DNA of 64,000 nt from Pararge aegeria (taxonomy: Eukaryota > Arthropoda > Insecta > Lepidoptera > Nymphalidae). How positions within the stretch are numbered: position 1 is the first letter of the stretch; every line of letters begins with the position of its first letter. The notes under the pieces are model-generated. The model saw only the letters and a list, made by a program, of their open reading frames with translations, had not been told where the DNA came from and made no database searches. Positions 42,843-54,447 of this stretch are shown one piece after another. The DNA lies in the NCBI RefSeq assembly GCF_905163445.1, contig NC_053182.1, positions 18,745,501 through 18,809,500 of the forward strand, read 5' to 3'. The translations under genes and the position numbers were made by a program.

Positions 42843-43240
42843 GGAAATTGCGTACAATTCTACAATAAACTACGCATTGGCATCTTGGAGATGTCTCTTA
42901 AAAAGTTCAAAGTTTGTATTAAATGTAAGCCTATAGAAAAGCCCTATAATAGTATAAAGGACTACGTAATCGATAAAAAAGCTTGGGTGTGAATTATTGC
43001 TCTAACCAGGTTGCTTCTCTAATAATTTGATAACAAAAAAAAAAAAAACACCCGGCTAAGTTTGTTGTGGGCTTCTTTTCCCAAACCAGGACGCGTTTGA
43101 AACCCTCGTAGCTTTAGTTTTAAGTTATCGAGTGTGGTTATCGCCATCATCTCACTACCGTGTAATTCTTATGTACGCATCAAAAGTGCCACGTATGGGC
43201 CTACTTGGATAAAGATATTTTTGACTTTGACTTGACTTTG
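42843..43240 (+). pseudogene. LINE family-1 fragment: ORF2 C terminus and 3' UTR
   Basis: The frame 42843-42992 codes the same C terminus as 7551-7700 (QFYNKL, FKVCIK, DYVIDKKAW and stop). Then come an A-rich run, the CCCGGCTAAG 3' UTR and a TTGACT tail at 43221-43240. Confidence 0.75.
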
Positions 43241-43251
43241 ACTTTAATAAT

Positions 43252-43660
43252 ATGTAATACGTTGGTCCACAGGTTTGCCTGTTGTAGCCATGAAGCAAAA
43301 GATAGTTTGTTTAAAGCCTTTTGTCAAACCTTTTACACGGGATCCCTGTGGACCAGCTATACACAGGTATCGCTAAACGCCCTACGAGTTCAGTATAATG
43401 ATGGTTTCAGAATGCTGTTGGGCGTATCACGTATTTGTAGTGCATCAGAAATGTTCGCGAGGGCTCATACTGATGACTTTTTTGCCATCAGAAGAAAACG
43501 AATAGCATCCTTGATGAAAAGGACGTGGGTAAGCTGTAACGGCATTCTGAAAGCATTAATAAATAGATACGACTCTAAGCTATATATTAAGCTCCATGTA
43601 GGGCAGCCTGGACGAAGAAATTCTAATTTTTAGTTATTTTTTATATTAAATATTAATATC
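43252..43660 (+). pseudogene. LINE family-2 ORF2 C-terminal remnant
   Basis: The open frame ends with TAG at 43631-43633. It codes a reverse-transcriptase C-terminal segment with LFKAFCQTFYTGSLW, LRVQYNDGFRMLLGV and FAIRRKRIASLMKR, a pattern common in insect LINEs. It is 5'-truncated and abuts the family-1 tail. A second, shorter copy is at 50880-51010. The clade (Jockey, CR1 or related) is undetermined. Confidence 0.75.
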
Positions 43661-43899
43661 TCATTTGATATAATATCATTTATATATTTATTTAATTCCA
43701 TTAGTACGGTTAACACCAATTACACTAATTAAATACATAGCAGATTAAAACGAGAACAAAAAAAAGAAATTACAAAAATAAAAACAGAAACAAAATCATA
43801 ATTATAACAATTCAATTAACTTTACAATAGTTTAACCTACTAGTAATTTTACTATATTCTCAAGAAATCAAAAAAAGTGTTAAACCAAAAACATGGTGC

Positions 43900-44374
43900 T
43901 ATTACATTTCTCACAGTACTGTAGGCAATGGATGCAAACGGTGTTCCAAGGATCCGCAAATATGTCACAGTGAGGCGACTCCGTCAGCAGTGCATTTAGC
44001 GTCGAAAGACTGCGAGGAATGGGAGATCTAACGCGGGACACTGTGCGGCGAGACGGGACGGCGAAACATTAGCGTTGGCGACACAGACGTAATTGACATT
44101 AATTACTAGGAGCAGATAAGCGGCACAACTTGCTATGAAGTGCTGGACAGTCTATCCTCCCAGTAAGAATCTTACAAACAGTAACGAGCTGGTCATAAGC
44201 TCGTCTTGTTTCCAGTGAGTTGAAGCCTAAATGACCAAGCAGACATCTGGTAGGATATAGATAAGGATAATATCCTTGTAGGCGCTTGTAAAGGTACCTC
44301 AGAAAGGCTTTTTGTACTTTTTCCAATAGAAGAGCACATATACTTTCATAAGGATTCCAAATATGAGCTATCAT
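43900..44374 (-). pseudogene. LINE ORF2 C-terminal remnant, third family
   Basis: On the minus strand 44374-44099 codes AHIWNPYESICALLLEKVQK, then FLRYLYKRLQGY and LGFNSLETRRAYDQL, which is the thumb/C-terminal pattern of Jockey/CR1-group reverse transcriptases. The 3' UTR probably extends to about 43900. It is truncated at its 5' end at about 44375. Confidence 0.75.
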
Positions 44375-45236
44375 GTTTAGTTTTTAATTATTCTGTTTTA
44401 TAATAGTGTAGATGGGTCATAGTTACCTAATTAAGAAAACAAAAAACTTAATTACAAATTTATAACAAAGAAAAAAAACACTTTCTGCGGGGCTTTTGAA
44501 TGCCCAAGCAACCGGCGGTCAGGGCTTCAGAGTGAGGAACCTCCTCACACGTGCGGTTTCAAGGACTACTGCCTTCTGTATCCGACCCTTGATCCAACAA
44601 CCAAGCAAAAGCTTCTTAAGGTGTTGGTCGAAGCTTTTCGCGAGAAGACCATTGAATAAAACGACGATCGGAACAATAACTGTCGATTAAACATTCCACA
44701 TGGCGGTAATTTCTTGAGCAAGGTCCAAGTGTTTAAAAAAACATTATTATTATTGTTATAAATAAAATGAACCTGCCTACTTTACTAAAAAGAGTCGGGC
44801 AAATCGACGCAGGTTGATTGAATTGAACCTGTCAATGTTCGAAGTTTTCATTCAGGAGCGTAAAGTCGGCCTCGCTGGCGGCCGATCGATCCAGCCGCGA
44901 ATGTCAAGTTGAAGGGGAAGAGGGAATGACGTCAGACGCCCACGCTTTAGGGAGAAGAAGGGTGGTACCGACCGGCGCAAAATTATTTACTTACGAGAGA
45001 AATTCGAATTGGCGCGAGAATAATATTGTTTTTTTGTTTGCGAGGTGGTTTCTTGATTGGAAATTTTTATATTCTTACGTTTATTTATAAATCAACCGTA
45101 GAAATGCCTCTTCTTCAAATTTGATAAACATTTTTCGTAACAGGCTTCGTAGATAAATACTTCGTGGTATAAGAGCGTTGCTATGCCGGTTTGGTGGCAA
45201 AATATTTATTTTATATTTAGTTACTAATTACAAGAG
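44375..45236. other. Intergenic with GC-rich patch
   Basis: Positions 44870-44975 are GC-rich, with a CRE octamer at 44927-44934 and GGCGGCCGATCGATCC. No coding frame is supported; the 64-residue frame at 44496 is not convincing. Confidence 0.5.
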
Positions 45237-45547
45237 ATGAAAGCCTAGTGGGTAAGGCATCAGCTTTCCTTTCTTGGAGACCAAGTTCAAGCCCCGGCAT
45301 GCACCACTGACTTTTCGGAGATTTGTGCGTTTTTATTTTGAGCAATTTAAATATAGCTTTCTTTAAAAGGCGAAGGAAAACACAGCGAGGAAATCTGCAT
45401 GCCAGAGAGTTTTCTGTAATGTTCTCAACGGCGTGTGAAGTCTACCGATCCTCACTTGGCCAGTTTGTTAGACTACGGCCTAAACCCTAATCATTCTGAG
45501 AGGAGACCCGTGCCCTGTAGTGGGCCGGTAATGGGTTGATATGATGA
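45237..45547 (+). mobile_element. SINE-C, near full length
   Basis: The tRNA-like head AAAGCCTAGTGGGTAAGGCA has box B GTTCAAGCCC. The body is CATGCCAGAGAGTTTTCTGT, and the tail GGGCCGGTAATGGGTTGATA ends in an ATGATG-like run. Confidence 0.8.
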
Positions 45548-45699
45548 TATTGGCTAGTAATCAGATACAAAGTTTTTTTTTTTCATATTAATAGCGGGCA
45601 AACGAGCAAGTGTGTCACCTGAGGAGCCACCGATGTGTTGCCAGCTTAAAAAGGAAGTGTCAATCTTATTTTCTTACGAACCCTGTTTACCTATCTATT

Positions 45700-45890
45700 C
45701 TTGAATGAATGAATGAATGAATGAATGAATGAATATACTTTTATTGCACACCACAAAAAGTACATAGAAAAAAAAGAAAAGTATTACAAAACCACGTGTA
45801 CAATTTGGCGGCCTTACCGCTTCATAGCGATTTCTTCCAGGCAACCAATGGCGAAGATAAAAAACAGGTACAGAAAATAGTTAGGTGGTG
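45700..45890 (-). mobile_element. LINE family-4 3' end with GAAT tetramer tail
   Basis: GAAT repeats (45704-45733) lead into ATACTTTTATTGCACACCAC and the reversed core TTTGGCGGCCTTACCGCTTC. A Helitron fragment (TTCACTTTCACATTTATAAT) follows at 45950-46055. Confidence 0.65.
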
Positions 45891-46289
45891 CTTATATACA
45901 TATACCCATAAAATAAATATTTTATTACTTAAATATATACCTTGAACAGTTCTTTTCCATGAAAAAGGCTACATGCATGCCAAATTTCATCCAAATCCGT
46001 TCAGTCGATTTTGCGTGATTGAGTAACAACCATCTTCACTTTCACATTTATAATTATATTTTATATATATTATTTATTTGAGTAGGATATATACATATTA
46101 TTAGTAGGAGACAAACATACTTTCGTATTTCTTACATTAGTTGGGATTTTATAGACGTAATCTTTTACAAATTATTTAAACAGCAACGTTGATTTCATAT
46201 TACGTAACGACTTTTGCCTCCCCGACTCGCTGGAGGTACCTAATCCATTCTGGATCGTTACATAAAACAGTGATTTTCATTCCAATGCG

Positions 46290-46410
46290 AAACGGTGATA
46301 GCCCACTTGGGCCTCACTTTTTGGGTACCAGGTTCGATTCCCAGCGACAATAACTTCATGTACCTTTTAAAAAACTCCATGAAGCTTGCTATTAATCGAC
46401 CATGGGTTCT
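46290..46410 (+). mobile_element. SINE head fragment (SINE-C-like)
   Basis: CGGTGATAGCCCACTTGGGC with box B GGTTCGATTCCC; the body is lost after about 120 bp. A similar head is at 49079-49145. It is not a tRNA gene because the stems do not pair. Confidence 0.55.
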
Positions 46411-46629
46411 CCATTTTCTTAATCTAGGTACGTATTTTAATTAGAAGCTCGAGAAATTTGGAAGAAAGATGCACATGGCCGCCTTTTGTTTAGTGCTTTT
46501 GTATGTGTTTTTTTATTCTTCTTCTGTTTTTTATAACTTGCAGTGTGCAAGAAGCTCAAAAGCCAGACTTAACAATGTCATAACTATGTTCTTAACCTTC
46601 GAATGGACAACAGATATATAGATATTAGA

Positions 46630-46760
46630 TATAAGAACCATTCTTTATTGCACACAATAAAGGGATAAAGATAATATTGGAAACAGAAATACAACAAAAA
46701 TTTAAATGCGCAAAGACGGTCTTCTCGCTTTCAGCGATCTCCTCCAGACAACCATTAATG
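46630..46760 (-). mobile_element. LINE family-4 3' end fragment
   Basis: TTCTTTATTGCACACAATAA and the reversed core GCGCAAAGACGGTCTTCTCG, then TCTCCTCCAGACAACC. Confidence 0.55.
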
Positions 46761-46973
46761 AAAGAAGAAAATAAATGATTATGGAAACGGGATAGCAAGG
46801 GGTAACAGATAAATAGCTCCGTACATAACAAAGGGCGTTGTTTCCAGAGCGCAAAGTTTTATATCATCAACATTGTCAAGTGCACATTTCTACCAGTTGA
46901 ATCGGCCACTATTCTTGGAAAAAAGTTTTTTTTATTTTACGAGTTTCTTAATTTACGTATTATGATGAATATC

Positions 46974-47283
46974 TGGAAGCGGTGATAGCCGAGTGGGTAG
47001 GACTTCGACTTCACTTTCGGGGCGAGTTCGAATCCCAGCACGCACCTCTAACTTTCCTAAGTTATGTAAATTTCAAACAACCAAAATATCACTTGCTTCA
47101 ACGGTGAAGCAAGAAAAGCATCGTGAAGAAACCTGTATACCTGAGAGTTCTCCATAATGTTCTCAAAGGTGTGTGAAGTCCACCATTCCGCACTGGGCCA
47201 GCGTGGTGGACTACAGCCTTAACCGCTTCTCATTGTGGGAGGAGACCCGTCCTTTTAGTGGGCCGGTATGATAATGAACATCA
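46974..47283 (+). mobile_element. SINE-C, near full length
   Basis: Head GCGGTGATAGCCGAGTGGGT (box A), box B GTTCGAATCCC at about 47026, body CACTGGGCCAGCGTGGTGGA, and tail GGGCCGGTATGATAATG. It is the best preserved copy in the window. Confidence 0.85.
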
Positions 47284-48640
47284 AGATACTTATATAATAT
47301 TCCTAATGTTATATATTAATCCGGACTTTCGAATGTCGTCACCATCATATAACCTATTACCTTCGAAAGGGCAAAAGATTAAAATAGCCCCGTAGAAATA
47401 ACAACAAAGAGCGTCGTTTCCAAAGCGCATAGTGCTATAACATCTACATTGTCAAGTGCACGGGACGGGATCGATGCAAGTTCAAGGTTGGCCGGGGTGC
47501 GCGCGCAACCCTGTGACGTCAGCCATTCATGCCCGCACCGCGCCGCGCTGCCTGTTCGATACAGCCTCGCCCTCTGCCAATGTCACGGCTTGAATCACAA
47601 TAGGTAGCGGTAATGCAACCCTCTATACTCTATTTTTTCTAACTTGCCTTATTTTGTAAACAATGTTTTTATAACTTGACTAGCGGACCCCCGCGACTTC
47701 GTCAGCATATGAGTCAATCGAGAAGCTAGAATATATCTAATGCTAACATCATAATCATCGTGGGTAGCTATGTATGTACCTACGTGTATTTTACGTGGTA
47801 TTTTAGTTGATCCATACATACATACATACATCCATCCAATATCCATACGTTCATCCTCACAAACTTTCGCATTTATTATATTAGTAGGATGGTACGCATA
47901 CATTCGATCGTTGTCCCATATACCTTGCGACTCGCTGTTATGTGTGAAGAGTTATGTCCTTTAGCTCCGACAATATTAATCAGTTCCTTATTAAAATAAA
48001 ACCATACATGCTTGATAGTATTCGGTGCAAATTTCACAGAGATATTAAGTAAAATTGATAAAAGATTTCATCCCATTTCCCAGAGGAACCTTATTGTTTA
48101 TCGGGATAAAAAGTAGCCTATATGTTGACCCGGAATATCAACTACCACTATATCAAGTTTTACTTGAATCCGTTCAGTAGTTTTCACGTGATGCCGGACA
48201 GACAGACAGACAAAAATTAAATAAAAATCTGGGTTTTACTCAGTATCGATTATAAAGCATCCCCCGGTCAAAATATTCAAAATATATCAAATGTACAGAA
48301 ATCTTTTGTTACAGTTATATTATAAGTATAGATAATATAAATTTGGTTTTAAAAATAGGAGATAAACAAATGTCTCGAAATAAATAAAAATAGACAAGAT
48401 AAAAATAGATGTTATTTATGAATACACCTAAGCCTGTACTATTTTTCAATAGTTTCAAGAAGATGTTTACAGTAAAAGTAATTTTAGTAATATTTAAGAG
48501 GCTTCAGAGGTACAATATTTACCGTCTCTGAGACTTATCTGTGAAACTGAAACGCTTATATTGAATAAACCATTGCCATAGTTTTTACTGAAATAAATCA
48601 GTTACAGCCCTAATGCCACGTGTCAGAGTAAAATCAAGTA
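47284..48640. other. Intergenic: GC-rich patch and RTE/Helitron-like fragments
   Basis: Positions 47395-47465 repeat sequence of 46835-46890 (GTCGTTTCCAAAGCGCATAG against GTTGTTTCCAGAGCGCAAAG). Positions 47466-47590 are GC-rich with TGACGTCA at 47514. A fragment beginning GCGGACCCCCGCGACTTCGT near 47682 and a 3' end with CCGTTCAGTAGTTTTCACGT and GACAGACAGACAGACAAAAA at 48165-48275 resemble RTE-type ends. The rest is unrecognised. Confidence 0.5.
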
Positions 48641-49050
48641 ACTCCCGTCACAGGTATGCGTCGCGTGGCGTAGGTTCTATGCACGTGTCGTTCTTTTATC
48701 TATAATAGGGTTTTCATAAGTAAACACTGAGAATGTTTTGAATTAGTTTGTATGGAAATATAAATATGCCTTTTTTGATTTAATATTTTACAGTGCGTTT
48801 TCTTATGAAATATACGTATACACCCTTCAACAGTATTTCGTAATTCTGTTACACGTTGTATATAGTTTATGATAATTTGCGCCACCTGTTTGTTCTCGCT
48901 CATGATCTCTCCTAAGAATGCCTTGCAGATGCCTACTAAGCGATAAGGCCGCCTTTTGTACCCTACTCCAATCTTTGTGTTTCTCTCTGCTCTTCCTTTA
49001 TTTCCTATTTCCGTTCTGTAGTTGTGTACAAATAAAGAGTATAAATGAAT
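48640..49050 (+). mobile_element. LINE family-4 copy, longest in the window
   Basis: It shares 48640-48870 with 50150-50410 (TATGCAC, TAGGGTT, TTACACGTTGTAT) and continues through CCACCTGTTTGTTCTCGCTC and GCGATAAGGCCGCCTTTTGT to GTGTACAAATAAAGAG. No coding frame remains. Confidence 0.55.
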
Positions 49051-49802
49051 AATTTAAAGGTTGTTTATTTATTTAATGTAGAAGCGGTGATAGCCGGCTG
49101 GTTAGGACTTCTTCCTTCCTTGAATGCCGGGAACCGAGTTCTCTTTCCAAGTGTTTTTATTATATACTAGATGTGCCCTGTGGCTTCGCCCGCGTAAATT
49201 ACGGGACGCAGCGTACTGCCAAATAAGATACCAAGCGTAAAGTTATTTCAATCGTTAAGGAACTTCCCAATATATAAACCTATAGCATTGAGTACAGACA
49301 GTATTTCTACATATTTAAATAAGCAACTGAGGTGTGTTTGAATTTGCAATGTGCAGAATTGGACCCGTTACAGTTTTATTATAAGGATAGGAAACGAAAT
49401 ACTCCGTAAATGGATCAGTGGACGATACAGATGCCACGGCATTTTATCCTCGACTTAAATATCAATTAAGTAGACTGTTTTTTGTCCTTGTGGCACAATC
49501 TACTATTGCTTATGAACAAATACCTATTTTCTAGTTACTTAGCTTTAGGTTTAGTTGCCACATAGCAAAATAGCGGTTTTAGGGCAAAAGAGTAATAAAA
49601 TTGCTCCGTAAGGAAAATGAAGTTTCAACGGGCTCTTGAGAAAATTGCTTTTTAAATAGATAATAGCTTCCCTTGCTGACAAGTTCTACGTATAGGGAAA
49701 ATCTATTTTTGTAAATATTTTAAGCACAATAAGAATTGATTAATTAAGTTAGTATAATAATTTGAAATCATGATTCCTTGGAAGCAGGCAGCTCCGTCTT
49801 CA

Positions 49803-49975
49803 TCAAATTCAAATTCTAAATTCATTTATTTCATGGAAATAGGAAGCCTCCGTAAGAATTTTTTAAATTTCGAATCTGTGTCTTTGTAGCGACTCTACAC
49901 CAATAGTGGCCAGACATCAATTCGGGGGGCTGACTCTACCGAGAAAAATACGGTATGAAATTAATCAGTTGAGTT
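49803..49975 (-). mobile_element. LINE family-3 3' end
   Basis: TTCAAATTCTAAATTCATTT, then GACTCTACC..GAGAAAAATACGG and ATGAAATTAATCAG. It is diverged from the others. Confidence 0.55.
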
Positions 49976-50234
49976 TTCTATTTTTTGTAAAATGTTGAAA
50001 AATAATAAATGCTGGCTTCCTCTCATTATCATCGCTCTTCTGATTGGGTATGTAGAGTTATTATAAAGAGACATTTCCCCTTATAGCTATAATCTTTAAT
50101 GAATAAAGATTAACCTTTAGGTTTATCTTATTTCTCATTTTTTTTCATTTTTGTCTTTGAATCCTGTGAATTCTAAACATTGCGTCGCGTCGCGAAGGTC
50201 CTATGCACTTTCGGTCTTTTATCTTGAATAGGGT

Positions 50235-50272
50235 TGTCATAAAACACTGATCACTATCAGTGTTTTATGACA
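50235..50272. repeat. 17-bp perfect hairpin inside a LINE-derived repeat
   Basis: Arms 50235-50251 and 50256-50272 are exact reverse complements with loop CACT. The related copy near 48712-48745 lacks the second arm. Confidence 0.9.
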
Positions 50273-50879
50273 TATGTTTTTTGAATTATTTAGTCAAAAT
50301 AAATATGCTTCTTTTTAATTAAAATTCTTACAGGTGATTCCTTAAGAAATATACTTATGCACACTTCAACAGTAGTTCCTAATTCGGTTACACGTTGTAT
50401 AATTATAAGCATACGTTGAAAACATTGTCCTCTGTTTTCAGGGCGGTTTTTAACGTAAAGGAAGCATGTAGACAACGGTGACGTCACATTACGTTTTATA
50501 AGTAATTCCGAAGGTCTCCGTACTTTCCGTTGCGTAGATCGCGTAGACTCCGTAGCGCCGTAGGACTAGTCTGTAGTAAAGAAGGGGCCTACGTGATGAG
50601 CGGGGCGTACGCTTCGATTAATGTCCGCTGGTTAACCCAACTAGGATAGGAGCTGGTGGTCATTTGGGTATATGCCATCATCGAGGTAGATAAAGGAGAG
50701 AGTTGGTAGGACAGAGAAAGAGAAATTAGATGAAAAAAAAATAGTGTGCAGCCATTCTGTATTCTTTGTCCGTAGTAAAAAGTCACATTTGACTAGTACG
50801 TGATGTAAACACTTGACGATAACATCAACACTATGCTAAAGGGACCAGAACACGTAGACCTTAGCGTTTTGGGAGTGTA

Positions 50880-51010
50880 CCTAGAAAGAACGTGGGTAAT
50901 CAGTAACGGCATTCTGAAAGCATTAATTAATAGATACGACTCTCCAATATAACAGCTTTATAACTCCACGTAGGGCTGCTTGGAGGCAGAAATTCTAATT
51001 TGTAACTTTT
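50880..51010 (+). pseudogene. Short LINE family-2 remnant
   Basis: Matches 43525-43640 from AGAACGTGGGTAATC-like sequence through AACGGCATTCTGAAAGCATT to CAGAAATTCTAATTT. No usable frame remains. Confidence 0.65.
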
Positions 51011-51057
51011 TGTAGATTTAATATTAATATTTCATGTACGTTTTTTTGATTTAGTTT

Positions 51058-51230
51058 AGTTCAAATTCAAATTCAAATTCATTTATTTCAAGTAGGCCTA
51101 CTTTATAAGCACTTTTGAAACGTCAAGTATGTATATTTGTAGTGACTCTACCACCGGTTCGGAAAGCAGATTCTACCGAGAAGAGCCGGCAAGAAACTCA
51201 GTACTTGCTCTTTTCCAACATCAACATTTT
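51058..51230 (-). mobile_element. LINE family-3 3' end with AAATTC hexamer tail
   Basis: Three AAATTC-type units at 51061-51080, then TTCAAGTAGGCCTACTTTAT and GCCGGCAAGAAACTCAGTAC. Confidence 0.7.
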
Positions 51231-51239
51231 TCTATCTTG

Positions 51240-52240
51240 CGGGAGATGAGAGCGAGGCTGGCTGCTTCCAATCTACCTTGTCATTGAGGAATTCATCAAA
51301 TGTATAGTAACCTCGCTGTACTAGATGCGTTTTTACACATTTTTTTAATCTATGCATTGGTAAGTATTTCCTTAAGAATCATGTTTTAAAAGCGTATAAC
51401 GTAAGCGTATACAAAGAAGTTGTGCACCTTTCGCAGGCGTCAGACGATATGCAGATATCACTAATCTTCGTTTCTGATAAGTTGATTGTTAATTTAAGCT
51501 TTTTTTTTTATAAAGAGTAATATTTTGTCTCACAAAGACTATATTATTATAAATATATTGAATTATGTTATTTAATCATGCACCCTAAATTATTACATAT
51601 TCTTACTTTGGATTTGTAACTACGATTGCACTATCCCGTTTTCATAATTATTTGCTTCTCACATTAAGGGTTGATTGAAGGACAACGTTTTAAGCGATAA
51701 AACAGCTTTTAAGTATTTTTAATTTTGTTTATTTTCTATCTTTTAATCGTACGCAATAAAGACTTTTAATTATTAGAAATTACTTAATAAAGGAAAAAAA
51801 TGGATTTAAAGTAATGGGTTTAAAAATATCGGTATCGAAAATAACAATTTTAATTTTTAAACTTTAATGGTTTTTAAAATACCGAAAAATATTAGTAAGT
51901 TAAGATACTAATTTTAAATTTTAAAGTTAAATGATTTTCAACCTATTCACATGCATTTATGATTAAGTCACTTCTGCGACGAGCTCTTAGGCTACAATCG
52001 AATTGGCCTTTGATAATCAAACGTAAACAATTGTCACCGTTAGCGTGGGTTTATCGATAGGTTAAATACTATAGGCCTTACAAATAAACGTGGGATAGCA
52101 TCGGAATAGTTATTCTATTTTTATCTCGCTCTGACATTGGTAAGGTGCTGCCAGTTGAAGTGTGACAAAACACTGCACAATTCTTCCGACTATATATCAA
52201 TCAGTTTTTATATATTTTTTCACTACAAGTAAGACCTTGA
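51240..52240. other. Intergenic, nothing recognised
   Basis: AT-rich; no frame above about 60 codons and no repeat shared with other parts of the window. A reversed SINE-B fragment follows at 52240-52315. Confidence 0.5.
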
Positions 52241-52347
52241 CTGCAATCAAACCTTGTGGTATGATGATACAGACTAAGATGGTAGCGGGCTAACCTGTTA
52301 GGGGTATGGCAGGTATATAAAATACCATACCTCGGTTTATACGTGGA

Positions 52348-52393
52348 AAATTTGCTCTGTTTATAGGCCATTGCCTATAAACAGAGCAAATTT
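52348..52393. repeat. 21-bp perfect hairpin
   Basis: Arms 52348-52368 and 52373-52393 are exact reverse complements, with a 4-nt loop CATT. It lies at the edge of the SINE-B fragment. Confidence 0.93.
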
Positions 52394-52477
52394 CACAGGG
52401 CATGTAAGGAGCACGTCCTCCAACATGCTGACTCATCATGTAAACACCTACGTGTGAAGCCTCATGCGCCTGTTATT

Positions 52478-52553
52478 ACACCGTCACCCATGCCATACAC
52501 CGTCACCCATGCCATACACCGTCACCCATGCCATACACCGTCACCCATGCCAT
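52478..52553 (+). repeat. 19-bp minisatellite, four units
   Basis: The unit ACACCGTCACCCATGCCAT is repeated head to tail four times; a related CCGTCACCTATACCATGCC recurs at 52591. The frames through it are repeat artefacts. Confidence 0.93.
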
Positions 52554-52702
52554 ATACGCAACCTAAAGCCTCATGCGCCGGTTATTACACCGTCACCTAT
52601 ACCATGCCCTTCAGACCAGCACACAGCATTGCAACAATGCTGCTTGGCAGCAGAAAAAAGCATGGCGATACTAAATATTTCCTCGAACGAGCTCTGTCAT
52701 TA

Positions 52703-52952
52703 AAATAAATAAATAAATATACTACGACTATACACACATCGCCATCTAGTCCCAAAGTAAGGGTAGCTTTTGTTATGGGTACTAAAATAACTGATGAATA
52801 ATTTTCATCAATTATCTTAGTACATAATGTACGTACATAAATACTTATAAAATATAGATAACATCACACAAATATTGTCCAGTTGTGGGAATCGAACCCA
52901 CGGCTTCGGACTCAGAAAGCAGGGTCGCTGCCTACTGCGCCAATCGGCCATC
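52703..52952 (-). mobile_element. SINE-A, full-length copy (tRNA-headed; Metulj-like)
   Basis: On the minus strand it starts TGGCCGATTGGCGCAGTAGG with box B GGTTCGATTCCC (reversed at 52892), then the TTGGGACTAGATGGCGATGT tail and TATTTATTTA end. The family resembles lepidopteran Metulj SINEs as I recall them; the name is unverified. Confidence 0.8.
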
Positions 52953-53394
52953 AGCACTACTACTACAAAAATATAACTCCGTAATCTATTTATATTTGGC
53001 ATCTTTGACATAAATGTAACTAGCCACAGCTTTCCACCAGAAAATACCGGAGAGAATTCAGAAATTTGAATTGTCTAAATTATATCCAGGGTCGAAACCA
53101 AAACGTCACTTTTTCATACAATAAACAAACAAAAGTGACGTTTGACCGCGGTGATCGCGAGGTTTACGCCTGCCTTAAGCCTGTCGCGACATACGTAATC
53201 ACCTTACGGGTTGCTCGCACTTGTAAGACACTGTTCTCACTTCTGCGCCTTACAGCTTACTACGGGATTAGGTATATGATGTCATTTATTAAAGTTATTA
53301 TTTGATATGATTTTATTGGGCTACCCATAAGAGTACGAAGGTGCCCGTTTCCGCACCACTGATGCTTGTCGCGTGCTTCTCGCAACAATATAAT

Positions 53395-53654
53395 GTCGGC
53401 CGATTGGCGCAATTTGCAGCGACCCTGCTTTCTGAGCCCAAGGCCGTGGGTTCGATTCTCACTGCTGGAAAATGTTTGTGTGATGAGCATGAATGTTTTT
53501 CAGTGTCTGGTTGTTTATCTGTATATTATAATTTATGTATATTATTCATAAAAATATTCATCAGTCATCTTAGTACCCATAACACAAGCTACGTTTACTT
53601 TGGGGCTAGATGGCGATGTGTGTATTGTATTGTCGTAGTATATTTATTTATTAT
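53395..53654 (+). mobile_element. SINE-A, full-length copy, target of the BEL insertion
   Basis: The head GTCGGCCGATTGGCGCAATT has box B GGTTCGATTCTC; the body TTTTCAGTGTCTGGTTG and tail TAGTATATTTATTTATTAT follow. The LTR retrotransposon begins at the next base, and its ATTAT target duplication is the SINE tail. Confidence 0.85.
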
Positions 53655-54218
53655 TGTATGCGCCAAGTTATATTAAGTTATTTAAGATTTTTATTTCGAA
53701 TGAGTGGACTGTATTTTTTGCGGTAAATTGGTGTACAAAAGAAAGATACAAGGAATCAGAGCACAAGGAAGACAGCACTTACTTGACCTTATTTTTCATG
53801 GGTAGGAGCACGCCGTCCGTTGATCCAAATATTCCTCACGAAGTCCTCTCTTCTCGAACACCACCACTTATGTTATATTTCGGCACACACATAAATATAG
53901 GAATTATGCTTAAAAGGATCTCATTGAAACTTCTAAGGTATATTATGATATTTTATGGCTTATTTTCAGGCAGCCAGTAAACTCGTATTGCCCGTTACTT
54001 TTCGCAATCGGAAAGCAAGTCGTCCGCAAACGTCTTAATCGTTTGCTTCCGTTAATTTAAGTGACAGCTCTGCGTTCTAGTGTTTTTGAGGCGTATGAGG
54101 GCGCCAGTCTCTTCACGGAGAATCGTTCAGTGCTGTTTTAGGTTGGATATGGGAGAATAGGAACACCAATGAAATTTTAAATTATTATTTAAGACTTAAT
54201 TATAACTTGGCGCAACCA
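53655..54218 (-). repeat. BEL/Pao 3' LTR
   Basis: Begins TGTATGCGCCAAGTT and ends TTGGCGCAACCA on the + strand. These edges are themselves short inverted repeats (TTGGCGCA-type). A purine-rich tract (AAGGGCGGGTGGA on the minus strand) sits directly inside it at about 54219-54231 as the likely polypurine primer. The 108-residue frame in the LTR is not supported as a gene. Confidence 0.95.
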
Positions 54219-54447
54219 TCCACCCGCCCTTAAAGGGTCACCTTTAAGAAAAGCTCTCATAAGGTATGAGGTAGAATTGCCTCTTTTAAGAACGCGTATT
54301 GCGCATGGGCGTATTTCATATAAGTATGTGTATATTTACGAAAGTATATTAAAAAATATTAATTATTTGTAGAATTATTATAAAAGAGAATAAAGTCTTA
54401 ACGTATGAGCTACTTAGTACTAAATTATGAAACTATAATTGTTACGC

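Noticed and set aside
52454..52708. Frames of 84 and 79 residues
   Set aside because: They cross a 19-bp minisatellite in two reading frames and contain no domain.
53654..53980. 108-residue frame in both LTRs
   Set aside because: It runs against the element's own transcription and does not match any known accessory protein; the left copy has no ATG at its listed start.
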